Shown: one piece after another, positions 1-5,660 of the stretch | Position numbering within the stretch: the first letter of the stretch is position 1 | How the letters are laid out: each line of letters opens with the position of its first letter | From: Phycisphaerae bacterium | GTDB taxonomy: Bacteria > Planctomycetota > Phycisphaerae > UBA1845 > PWPN01 | Assembly: GCA_003557125.1 (NCBI GenBank) | Contig: PWPN01000302.1 | Span: 1 to 6,851, forward strand | Direction: 5' to 3' | DNA length: 6,851 bases | The notes under the pieces: generated by a model | Databases searched by the model: none | Seen by the model: the letters and a program-made list of their open reading frames with translations, nothing else | Told to the model about the DNA's origin: nothing | Program-made: the position numbers and the translations under genes

Positions 1-981
1 CAGCGCGACGACCGTTTCGAGCCGTTCGACACGACGCTTGCCTGGTCCTGGCAGCAGGGGACGATGCTCCAGTGGATGGGCACCTCACGGCAGGCGATCT
101 ACAACACAGTGGACGGCGACCGCTACGTGGCGGTCATCCGCGACCTCGACACGGACAGGACGCGCATCCTGCCGCGCCCCATCTACGCGATCAGCGACGA
201 CGGGCGACAGGCTGTGACGCTCGACTACGAACGCGTCAACCGCCTTCGGCCCGGTTACGGCTACATCGCCTTGCCCGAGCAGAATCCCGAGGATCCCGCA
301 CCGGCCGACCGCGGCATCTACTGGATGGACCTGGCCACGGGCGAAAACAAGCTCATCCTCTCGCTCGAATGGGCGGCCGGCCATCGACCCGACGCGCGTT
401 TCGAGGACGGCGAGCACTGGTTCAACCATCTGCAGTTCAACCCGTCGGGCACGCGGTTCATCTTCCTGCACCGCTGGCGTGGGCCGAACGTCAGGCGCAG
501 GGAGACGCGCCTCTATACAGCCGCTCCCGACGGCAGCGACGTACGGCTCCTCTCGGACGTGGGGATGGTCTCGCACTTCGACTGGCGGGACGACGACACG
601 ATCCTCGCCTGGACGCGAACCGAAGACCGCGGCACGCACTTCTATCTCATTGACGATCGTACGGGCGAACACACGGTGCTCGGCGAAGGCGTGCTTCCGC
701 GCGACGGGCACTGTTCCTATTCGCCCGATCGCACATGGATCCTGACCGACACCTACCCGGACCGCCATAACATGCAGACGCTCATCCTCTACCGCGTCGC
801 CGACGGCAAGCGGTTCGACGTCGGGCGATTCTATCAGCCGCGGAAGCTGCGCCAAACGCCGTACCGCTGCGACCTGCACCCGCGCTGGAACCGCGACGGC
901 ACGCAGGTCTGCATCGACTCGACCCACGAGTACAGCCGCCAGATGTACGTCATCGACGTGTCGGAGATTGTCGGCTCATAA
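1..981 (+). CDS. TolB-like / oligogalacturonate-lyase-like beta-propeller protein, 5' end missing
   Basis: The frame is open from base 1 and ends at TAA 979-981, giving 326 residues of the C-terminal part. The true start lies upstream; ATG 64 is only the first internal Met. The protein shows WD40/TolB-type propeller repeats, recognisable from strands such as 'FNPSGTRFIFLHRW' (about 433-477), 'SHFDWRDDDTILAWTR' (about 571-618), 'DGHCSYSPD' (about 703-729) and 'CDLHPRWNRDG' (868-900). The end, 'STHEYSRQMYVIDVSEIV', is a typical last blade. The spaced His residues (WFNH, SHFDW, DGHC, DLHP) resemble a family annotated as oligogalacturonate lyase-like, in which His residues bind the metal. That enzymatic role is inferred from pattern memory, not shown. 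A plain propeller-fold protein of unknown substrate is the alternative. It lies tail-to-tail with the next gene, 78 nt apart, and no clear hairpin-plus-T-run terminator is visible in that gap. Sure of the fold, moderately sure of the family. Confidence 0.8.
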   Translation, partial: QRDDRFEPFDTTLAWSWQQGTMLQWMGTSRQAIYNTVDGDRYVAVIRDLDTDRTRILPRPIYAISDDGRQAVTLDYERVNRLRPGYGYIALPEQNPEDPAPADRGIYWMDLATGENKLILSLEWAAGHRPDARFEDGEHWFNHLQFNPSGTRFIFLHRWRGPNVRRRETRLYTAAPDGSDVRLLSDVGMVSHFDWRDDDTILAWTRTEDRGTHFYLIDDRTGEHTVLGEGVLPRDGHCSYSPDRTWILTDTYPDRHNMQTLILYRVADGKRFDVGRFYQPRKLRQTPYRCDLHPRWNRDGTQVCIDSTHEYSRQMYVIDVSEIVGS

Positions 982-1059
982 TGTCGACTATGGGATCGGT
1001 CCAATGCACGGGATAAAACGGCCCGATGGCGTCATGCTCCGCTGGGATACATCGAGCGT

Positions 1060-2094
1060 TCAGAATCCCAGGTCGCGCCCCTTGTGCGTGGCCAGGCCGA
1101 TCTGTTCGACCGGGCCTCGGCGCCCGTTGTACCACAACATCCACTGCTTTCCGTCGAAGATGGCGTAAGGTTTGTAGACCGCGTCGGCGTCCCACTGCCC
1201 TTCGCTCGGAGAGATGATCGGATTGGCGCGATGCCGCTCCCAGCCGGTAATGCCGTCGCGGGAACGGGCCACCCCGATCCGGGCGAGATGGATATTCTCG
1301 AAACCGATGTAGAACATCAGGTACCAGCCGTCTTTGCGGATCACCTGGCAGGCGGTCACGCGCTCCTGTTCCCATGGGTTCGATGGTTCGGGCCGGAAGA
1401 TGGGATTGTCGGGGTGCTTCGTCCAGTTCAGGCCGTCGGGGCTCGTGGCATAGCCGATGGCGTTCGGTTCGAACAGTTCTCCGCCCGAATACCACATTCG
1501 GAACTTCTTTTTGCCTTCGTCCCAGATCACGTGCGGGCACATGACCGCGACTTGCTCCCAGGGCTCTTCGGGAGAAAGGACGGGCTTGTCGCTCTGTCGC
1601 TCCCACGTCACCCCGTCCGGGCTCGTCGCGTAACCGATCCAGGATTTTTCACGGGTCATGCCGGTATACCAGAGGTGGTACCCATCGTCCCTGCGAAGAA
1701 CGACCGGCCGATTGATAAGCTCTTCCCAGTCCGTCTCGGGGTTCGGTTCCAGGATGAGGACGGGTTCGTTCCATTCGATTCCGTCACGGCTCTCGACCAG
1801 GGCAAGACTTTTACGGGGCCGCCACGAGAACCACATGCGGTAACGATCCTCGTCTTTCAGCACGGAGATGTCGAAGCAGGTGCCGAGATCCCCGCCGAGA
1901 ACCGGGTTCGACGGATGCTTCACCCAGCCGGCAGAGGCCTCGTCGCCTGTCTCCTCGGCTGCGGGCATTGCAGGCTGAGTGGTTGGGTCCGCCTGGGAAC
2001 TGCTCACAAGCTGCCAACTGAATAGCGCAACGGCCCAAAGCAGTAGCCACCCCCACTTTGGTTTAACCGCGAGGAAGGAGACGGATGCCATCAT
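1060..2094 (-). CDS. Secreted five-bladed beta-propeller protein, glycosidase-like (GH43/GH32/GH130-type fold)
   Basis: The gene encodes 344 residues from ATG 2092-2094 and ends at TGA 1060-1062. This start is chosen because AGGAG lies 7 nt upstream and because a signal peptide follows at once: a basic KPK segment, hydrophobic 'WLLLWAVALFSWQLV', then a likely cut after 'SSSQA' (about residue 34). A longer open frame back to GTG 2236-2238 is not used, since its extra residues derive from a kinase gene remnant. The mature part has five repeated strand motifs: YRMWFSW (85-91), YHLWYTG (139-145), FRMWYSG (198-204), WYLMFYIGF (257-265) and WMLWYNGR (318-325). Four are followed by SxDGxxW-type turns (102, 158, 218, 278) and 'NP(I/V)' segments. 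This is the pattern of five-bladed glycosidase propellers that act on polysaccharides outside the cytoplasm. Candidate acidic residues include Asp75 (CFDIS), but the catalytic set cannot be assigned by eye, so the substrate is unknown. No partner genes show which sugar is used. Confidence 0.82.
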   Translation of the reverse strand: MMASVSFLAVKPKWGWLLLWAVALFSWQLVSSSQADPTTQPAMPAAEETGDEASAGWVKHPSNPVLGGDLGTCFDISVLKDEDRYRMWFSWRPRKSLALVESRDGIEWNEPVLILEPNPETDWEELINRPVVLRRDDGYHLWYTGMTREKSWIGYATSPDGVTWERQSDKPVLSPEEPWEQVAVMCPHVIWDEGKKKFRMWYSGGELFEPNAIGYATSPDGLNWTKHPDNPIFRPEPSNPWEQERVTACQVIRKDGWYLMFYIGFENIHLARIGVARSRDGITGWERHRANPIISPSEGQWDADAVYKPYAIFDGKQWMLWYNGRRGPVEQIGLATHKGRDLGF

Positions 2095-2101
2095 GCGTTT
2101 T

Positions 2102-2106
2102 CTCCT
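2102..2106 (-). promoter_or_regulatory. Shine-Dalgarno AGGAG for the propeller glycosidase gene
   Basis: Read on the minus strand the sequence is GAAAGGAGAAAACGC followed by ATGATG. The AGGAG core is 7 nt before the first ATG (2092-2094). This decides the start against the longer open frame. A 12-nt perfect palindrome, CTTTCATGAAAG (2105-2116), abuts the site. It could form a weak 4-bp hairpin but has no proven role. Confidence 0.75.
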
Positions 2107-2188
2107 TTCATGAAAGCGGATGATTTTCCGCATTCTGGGCATTGGGAGAGCCTGGCGCGGCGCCATAGCATGAACACGTAGATTAACC

Positions 2189-2271
2189 GCCTGGAACCTG
2201 AGTGTAAAGCATGTGCCTTGTTCGGGCTGGCTGGCCACGTCGATCGTCGCGCAGTGGGCTTCGAGGATCCG
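2189..2271 (-). pseudogene. Truncated, diverged copy of the histidine kinase 3' end
   Basis: Bases 2189-2271 align without gaps to 2408-2490 inside the kinase gene, at a fixed offset of 219 nt. By manual count 68 of 83 positions match (about 82%). Read on the minus strand it encodes 'RILEAHCATIDVASQPEQ' then 'GTCFTLRFQAV', against 'RILEAHGATIDVTSRPGQ' and 'GTCFTLTLQAV' in the intact kinase. These are the last strands of the GHKL ATPase domain. The match stops sharply at both ends. Nothing of the catalytic boxes or H-box is present, so it cannot work as a kinase. It probably remains from a tandem duplication, or from recombination with a related kinase gene, followed by deletion. It is still in an open reading frame, in phase with the intact kinase and with the glycosidase gene downstream. 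Confidence 0.8.
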
Positions 2272-2281
2272 CGCCGGGTGC

Positions 2282-2304
2282 CACTGGCGGCTTGTCCGCC
2301 AGTG
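2282..2304. repeat. Perfect 9-bp palindromic hairpin (REP-like)
   Basis: CACTGGCGG (2282-2290), loop CTTGT (2291-2295), CCGCCAGTG (2296-2304). The stem is perfect and GC-rich. It lies 25 nt beyond the kinase stop codon and 11 nt from where the kinase-like remnant begins. There is no T-run on either strand after the stem, so it is not a canonical intrinsic terminator. It may protect or end the kinase mRNA, or be one copy of a dispersed palindromic (REP-like) repeat. Only one copy occurs in this window, so the repeat family is an inference. Confidence 0.6.
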
Positions 2305-2328
2305 CTTTGCCTGAAATCGCCCGGTCCC

Positions 2329-3438
2329 TCAACAGTTACTCACGTCTCGTTCGTTGTGATTCGTCGTGGCCGGCGCAGGCACGTCGCACGAACTCGATGA
2401 ACACACTGCCTGGAGCGTAAGGGTGAAGCACGTCCCTTGTCCAGGCCGACTGGTGACGTCGATCGTCGCTCCGTGGGCTTCGAGGATCCGTGCGGAGATG
2501 GCCAGGCCGAGGCCCGTCCCGCTGCCGCCGTCCTTGGTGGTGTAAAAGGGCTCGAAGATGTGCGGGAGGACTTCGGGCGGGATGCCCTGGCCCGTGTCGA
2601 TGATGTCGAGAACGATTCGGCCATCGTCCTCGCGCATCCCGTGGCGCAACGTGACTCGGCCTCCTTCCGGCATCGCGTCGGCTGCATTGATGAGCAGATT
2701 GATCAGGACCTGCGTCAACTGCGGGCGATCGGCCAGCACGCGCGTGTGCGAACCGGCGGTCTCGTGAACGACGTCGATCCGCCCGCGATCGAGGCGAGGC
2801 TGCACCACGAGCAGCGCGTCGCGGATCGCGTCATCGAGCTGGATGTCGACGAGTGTCACGGGTGCATCGCGTGCCATGTTCATCATACGGCGAAGGCTCA
2901 TCTCGATGCGATAGAGCCCTTCTTCCATGAGGTCGAGCAATTTGCGGGTTTGTGCGACGTTGCCCGGGTCGCGCCGGATGATGCGCGTGCAGTTCTGGAG
3001 CCCGTCGAGCGGGTTATTGATCTCGTGGGCCAGTGCGGCCGTCAGCTCGCCGATGAGCGCGAGCTTCTCGCTGCGCGTCAGTTGTCGGCGGAGATTTTCC
3101 CGCTCCTCGACGAGCTCGCGAAGGTGATCGATGAGCCGATCGAGCGAGCCGGCGAGCTTGACGAAGTCCTGGCGGGCGGTGTCGTCGATCGGTCGGCGCA
3201 GATCGCCGCGACTCAGCGCGTCCGTCGTCTGGCGGAGCTTGCCGAAACTGTGCCTCAGGTGCCGTGTCGCCAGCCACGTGGCGCACCAGCCGGCCAGCAT
3301 CGCCCCCCCGGCGACCCACAGGATCGCGCCCCAGTGCGCCGGCCAAAGCCAGTAGGCCAACACCGCCGACAGGCCGACCATGCCGCTGTGACAGCACAAA
3401 ACACGATGACGGAATCCGATGGGAATGAGCCGCGCCAT
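2329..3438 (-). CDS. Membrane-bound sensor histidine kinase (HAMP-like, HisKA, HATPase_c)
   Basis: The gene encodes 369 residues. Two hydrophobic segments (about 15-34 and 37-57) are separated by only a few residues, so there is almost no extracytoplasmic sensor domain. A HAMP-like linker with 'LSRGDL' follows (about 58-105), then a coiled stretch 'ELVEERENLRRQL' (108-120). The H-box 'ALAHEINNPLDGLQN' places the phospho-acceptor at His138. The ATPase domain has the N-box 'LINAADAM' (Asn251), G1 box 'DTGQGI' (281-286), F-box 'FEPFYT' (295-300) and G2 box 'GSGTGLGLAI' (305-314). All key residues are present, so an active NtrB/ZraS-like kinase is expected. About 24 residues follow the domain, including 'CSSSSC'. 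No response regulator is adjacent, so it is an orphan here and its signal is unknown. ATG 3436-3438 has no clear Shine-Dalgarno; TACAAT lies 9 nt before it, which could be a -10 element of a leaderless transcript, but no -35 is seen. Downstream lies a partial copy of its own 3' end. Confidence 0.93.
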   Translation of the reverse strand: MARLIPIGFRHRVLCCHSGMVGLSAVLAYWLWPAHWGAILWVAGGAMLAGWCATWLATRHLRHSFGKLRQTTDALSRGDLRRPIDDTARQDFVKLAGSLDRLIDHLRELVEERENLRRQLTRSEKLALIGELTAALAHEINNPLDGLQNCTRIIRRDPGNVAQTRKLLDLMEEGLYRIEMSLRRMMNMARDAPVTLVDIQLDDAIRDALLVVQPRLDRGRIDVVHETAGSHTRVLADRPQLTQVLINLLINAADAMPEGGRVTLRHGMREDDGRIVLDIIDTGQGIPPEVLPHIFEPFYTTKDGGSGTGLGLAISARILEAHGATIDVTSRPGQGTCFTLTLQAVCSSSSCDVPAPATTNHNERDVSNC

Positions 3439-3702
3439 GGCCGGGCTATTGTAACCGAGAGAACGCAGCCGCGGGCGAATTTTTACGGAAGTTTTTGATC
3501 AGATCGAAGTGCCCGGTCTGAGCGGGGGGGAGGGAGAGCCCAATGAGCGACCCTCCGCAGCCAACACGTCGTCAGAAGCTCACCTCGTGGCTCACCCCCC
3601 TGACTCACACACCATTCGCCCATGACTGCTACAATGGGGGCTATGAGACCCTACCGACCGACCACACGCCGACCGCCCCCGCGATGGGTTCGCGAGGACT
3701 GG
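3439..3702. other. Divergent intergenic region between kinase and methyltransferase genes
   Basis: These 264 nt separate two divergently read genes and should hold both promoters. No -35/-10 pair with good spacing could be found. TACAAT-like hexamers occur next to the kinase start (minus strand) and at 3630-3635 (plus strand), each without a matching -35. A purine-rich GGGAGGGAGAG (about 3528-3538) precedes ATG 3543 at Shine-Dalgarno distance. The frame it opens runs out of phase over the methyltransferase gene and its product looks like a frame shadow. Confidence 0.4.
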
Positions 3703-4917
3703 ATGCCGACGCTCGACGATCTCGACTGGCTCGCTTCCGACGAGGGAGAGGCTGCCTGCCGTGCGATGGCTTCGGACGAGCCGGCCGACACGCCCGCAGC
3801 CATCGAGCGATGGCGGAAGCGATTGCCGGCCGAGCGCGTGACAGCTGCGTCCGCGATGGTCGCCTTGAGACGGGCAGCGGCCGACAAGTTCACGCGTGCC
3901 GACGCGATGCTCCTGGATCGGGTCGCTCTCGAGCAGGCGACCGACGAGGTGGTCGCCTCCTGGAAGGCGCGACGCTTCGCAGGCTGTGGATCGGTCGCGG
4001 ACCTCTGCTGCGGGATCGGCGGCGACGCGATCGCTCTGGCGGCTCAGGCCGAGACGGTCGTCCTGGACCGATCGGCGGTCCGTGTGCGGATGGCCGAGCA
4101 CAATGCCCGCGTCTACGGCCGACAGGTCGAGGGCCGCTTCGGAGATGTCGCGTTGACCTGGCCGGACGCAGCCGCATTCCACATCGACCCGGACCGTCGG
4201 GACGACGGAGGCCGTACCCATCAACTCGAGAGCAGTTCACCGCCCCTGGAGACGCTCCATGAGATCATCGCCCACTATCAACACGGTGCGGTCAAACTCT
4301 CTCCGGGTGCGGATTTCGACAATCTGGGTTTCGAGGCCGAGATCGAGGTCATCAGCCATGGCGGGGTCTGTCGGCAGGCGGTGGCTTGGACGGGCCGATT
4401 ACAGTGTGACTTACGCCGCGCAACGGTGCTGCCGGCCGGTGAATCCATGGCCGTTTCCAGCCCCGACGAGCTCGTCTGGCCGGGCCCGGCGGCTGTGCAG
4501 GCGGGCGGCTGGCTCTATGAGCCCGATAATGCCGTGATCCGGGCGGGCCTGGTGGGGTACCTGGCTCGTCGGCACGAACTGGCGCCGGTCGATCCGCAGA
4601 TTGCGTACCTTGTCGGACCGGAACGGGTCGATTCGCCGTTTCTGGCGGCTTTCGAGGTGATCGAAGTCGTCGATTTTTCGGCCAAAACCGTCCGAAAGCT
4701 GCTCGAACGGCACGGCGTGGGTCGGCTCGAAGTCAAAACCCGACGGTTTGCCGCCCGCCCCGAGCAGGTGCTCAAAAAAATCCGCCCCAAGGGGCAGCAG
4801 GCAGCGACGCTTCTGCTGACGCACCTGGCCGACCGTCCCGCAGCCATCCTTGCCAGAAGGCCTGGCGACGGCGCCCTTTCAAACTCGCCTTGCAATGCGG
4901 TCGGACCTCGGCTATAG
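3703..4917 (+). CDS. Class I SAM-dependent methyltransferase with THUMP-like C-terminal domain
   Basis: The gene encodes 404 residues from ATG 3703, ending at TAG 4915-4917. This start has GAGGA 4 nt upstream and gives the N-terminus '[15 protein letters not shown]', which fits the family pattern of a short lead before an 'L..L.S.EG' helix. In-frame ATGs at 3622, 3634 and 3643 lack a good ribosome site and add an Arg/Pro-rich tail, but cannot be excluded. The SAM-binding motif I is '[10 protein letters not shown]' (100-109), with the acidic motif II residue at Asp122 ('VVLDRS'). The motif IV position is 'IDPDRR' (161-166), followed by 'KLSPGADFD' (198-206). The C-terminus '[19 protein letters not shown]' through 'VKTRRF' (about 323-350) is the THUMP-like segment, suggesting an RNA substrate. 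The target base and RNA are not known; RNA modification is inference. It lies upstream of rpsO on the same strand, and the next promoter overlaps its stop codon. Confidence 0.83.
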   Translation: MPTLDDLDWLASDEGEAACRAMASDEPADTPAAIERWRKRLPAERVTAASAMVALRRAAADKFTRADAMLLDRVALEQATDEVVASWKARRFAGCGSVADLCCGIGGDAIALAAQAETVVLDRSAVRVRMAEHNARVYGRQVEGRFGDVALTWPDAAAFHIDPDRRDDGGRTHQLESSSPPLETLHEIIAHYQHGAVKLSPGADFDNLGFEAEIEVISHGGVCRQAVAWTGRLQCDLRRATVLPAGESMAVSSPDELVWPGPAAVQAGGWLYEPDNAVIRAGLVGYLARRHELAPVDPQIAYLVGPERVDSPFLAAFEVIEVVDFSAKTVRKLLERHGVGRLEVKTRRFAARPEQVLKKIRPKGQQAATLLLTHLADRPAAILARRPGDGALSNSPCNAVGPRL

Positions 4918-4918
4918 T
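4890..4918 (+). promoter_or_regulatory. Candidate sigma70-type promoter for rpsO-pnp
   Basis: TTGCAA (4890-4895, 4 of 6 to TTGACA), a 17-nt spacer, and TATAGT (4913-4918, 5 of 6 to TATAAT). The spacing is ideal. The -10 hexamer contains the TAG stop codon of the methyltransferase gene, so transcription would start near 4925 and give an rpsO leader of about 100 nt. It is the best promoter match found in the window, but it is a prediction. Confidence 0.55.
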
Positions 4919-4960
4919 AAGCCCCCAAGAACGGATGGTAGAAGATGAAACAGGCAGGGT

Positions 4961-5002
4961 CCGGCCGTCCGGAACACGTGTTCCGGGATGCGGGGGCCGG
5001 GC
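4961..5002 (+). promoter_or_regulatory. Nested inverted repeats in the rpsO leader (candidate S15 autoregulatory structure or operator)
   Basis: The inner part is an exact 18-nt palindrome, CCGGAACACGTGTTCCGG (4969-4986). As RNA it gives a 7-bp stem CCGGAAC/GUUCCGG with a four-base loop, and a U-G pair at its base (4968, 4987). An outer pair CCGGCC (4961-4966) and GGCCGG (4995-5000) can enclose it, extended by U-G (4960, 5001) and G-C (4959, 5002). It ends 24 nt before the rpsO start. S15 is known to repress its own mRNA in several bacteria through leader structures that differ between phyla, so this is a fitting place for one. As DNA the palindrome could equally be a dimeric repressor site. 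Confidence 0.5.
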
Positions 5003-5026
5003 GGTTGAGAAGGTTTGCAGGCACCC

Positions 5027-5296
5027 ATGGTAGACGTGGCTGAGAAAAAACAAGAGTTGATCAGCGGCTTCAGGACGCACGAAAAAGACTCCGGTTCGCC
5101 GGAAGTGCAGATCGCACTGCTCACGAGCCGGATCAATCACCTCACCGAACACCTCAAGGTGCACGGAAAGGATGAGTCCTCGCGCCGCGGCTTGCTGAAG
5201 ATGGTCGGCCGGCGCAATCGCCTGCTCAGGTACCTTTCAGCCAACGAACGCCAGCGGTATCTGGACGTCATCCAGCGTCTGGGCCTGCGGAAGTAA
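5027..5296 (+). CDS. rpsO: 30S ribosomal protein S15
   Basis: S15 binds the 16S rRNA central domain early in 30S assembly and helps form an intersubunit bridge. The product from ATG 5027 is 89 residues, the usual length of bacterial S15. The family signature is complete: '[20 protein letters not shown]' (22-41), then His42, Leu43, Asp49, Ser52, Leu56 or Leu57 and 'RRNRLLRYL' (62-70), ending '[13 protein letters not shown]'. An upstream TTG at 5015 would add four residues but would sit 1 nt from GAGAAGG and break the normal length. For ATG 5027, GCAGG (5017-5021) lies 5 nt upstream. No intrinsic terminator follows, so it is probably read through into pnp, the conserved order in many bacteria. 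A promoter and a structured leader precede it. Confidence 0.98.
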   Translation: MVDVAEKKQELISGFRTHEKDSGSPEVQIALLTSRINHLTEHLKVHGKDESSRRGLLKMVGRRNRLLRYLSANERQRYLDVIQRLGLRK

Positions 5297-5660
5297 TTCC
5301 CACCACCCACGCACCGGCACGGAAGGTCCCCACCGCGCGTGCAGGAACGCGCAGGAGCCGTGAATCGTCCTGCGGACGGACGGCCACCCAGTTCCGTCAT
5401 GAAGGCATTTTCGACCATCCCTGCGCGATGAATCCCGGACAGGCACGCCGTATGTCGTCGGATGTCCAACGTCCATGATGGCCTGGCGTTCCCGTCGTTG
5501 ATCGCGTTATCACTCCATCCGTTCTCGCGGATAACCATGAAGAATCGCTGCGCCGACAAAGCACTGTTGGCGCATCCCAACATAAAAGGACTTAAGTAAC
5601 AGTCTGATGAGTCGTGAGTTGACGTCGAAGGGACGTCGTTGAGACGAGGTAAAGAGATTT
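5297..5660 (+). other. rpsO-pnp spacer, 364 nt, no gene, several small inverted repeats
   Basis: No credible gene is present; the open frames here are short on the plus strand or are shadows on the minus strand. There is no hairpin followed by a T-run. Small inverted repeats are GCGCGT/ACGCGC (5335-5340, 5347-5352), CGTCC/GGACG (5366-5370, 5374-5378), TGTTGG/CCAACA (5565-5570, 5577-5582), ACTGTT/AACAGT (5563-5568, 5598-5603; exclusive with the previous one) and GACGTC/GACGTC (5621-5626, 5632-5637). The last ends 8 nt before the pnp ribosome site. No good promoter was found. The spacer may carry mRNA processing or autoregulation sites for pnp, as the pnp leader does in Escherichia coli. Confidence 0.5.

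Noticed and set aside
85..927. Minus-strand open frame (280 codons) opposite the TolB-like gene.
   Set aside because: It lies wholly within the clear propeller coding sequence and has no recognisable domain of its own.
982..1059. Shared terminator between the two convergent genes.
   Set aside because: Only a weak ATCGG/CCGAT pair 24 nt apart is seen, with no T-run.
1084..2025. Long plus-strand open frame (313 codons) antisense to the secreted propeller gene.
   Set aside because: The minus strand has the signal peptide, the ribosome site and five repeated blades; the plus-strand product shows no motif.
2095..2238. N-terminal extension of the propeller glycosidase from GTG 2236-2238.
   Set aside because: The extra residues are the kinase remnant plus linker, and would bury the signal peptide. 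AGGAG is placed for ATG 2092-2094.
2282..2304. Intrinsic terminator of the kinase gene.
   Set aside because: The stem is strong, but no T-run follows it on either strand.
2437..3498. Long plus-strand open frame (353 codons) antisense to the kinase gene.
   Set aside because: It is the shadow of a high-GC gene. The minus-strand product has every kinase motif in order, and the plus-strand product is low-complexity in character with no recognisable domain.
5335..5378. Intrinsic terminator after rpsO.
   Set aside because: The two small hairpins have 5-6 bp stems and no T-run, which fits read-through into pnp.
5563..5629. Hammerhead ribozyme-like pattern: ACTGTT/AACAGT stem joined to CTGATGA (5604-5610), a possible stem II, then GAA (5627-5629).
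   Set aside because: Stem II needs a U-U mismatch, no stem III can be formed with the flanks, the base before the first stem gives AGC and not an NUH cleavage site, and the usual A-U pair next to GAA is absent.
5619..5655. pnp promoter from TTGACG (5619-5624).
   Set aside because: No -10-like hexamer lies at 16-18 nt; the nearest, TAAAGA (5650-5655), is 25 nt away and overlaps the ribosome site region.
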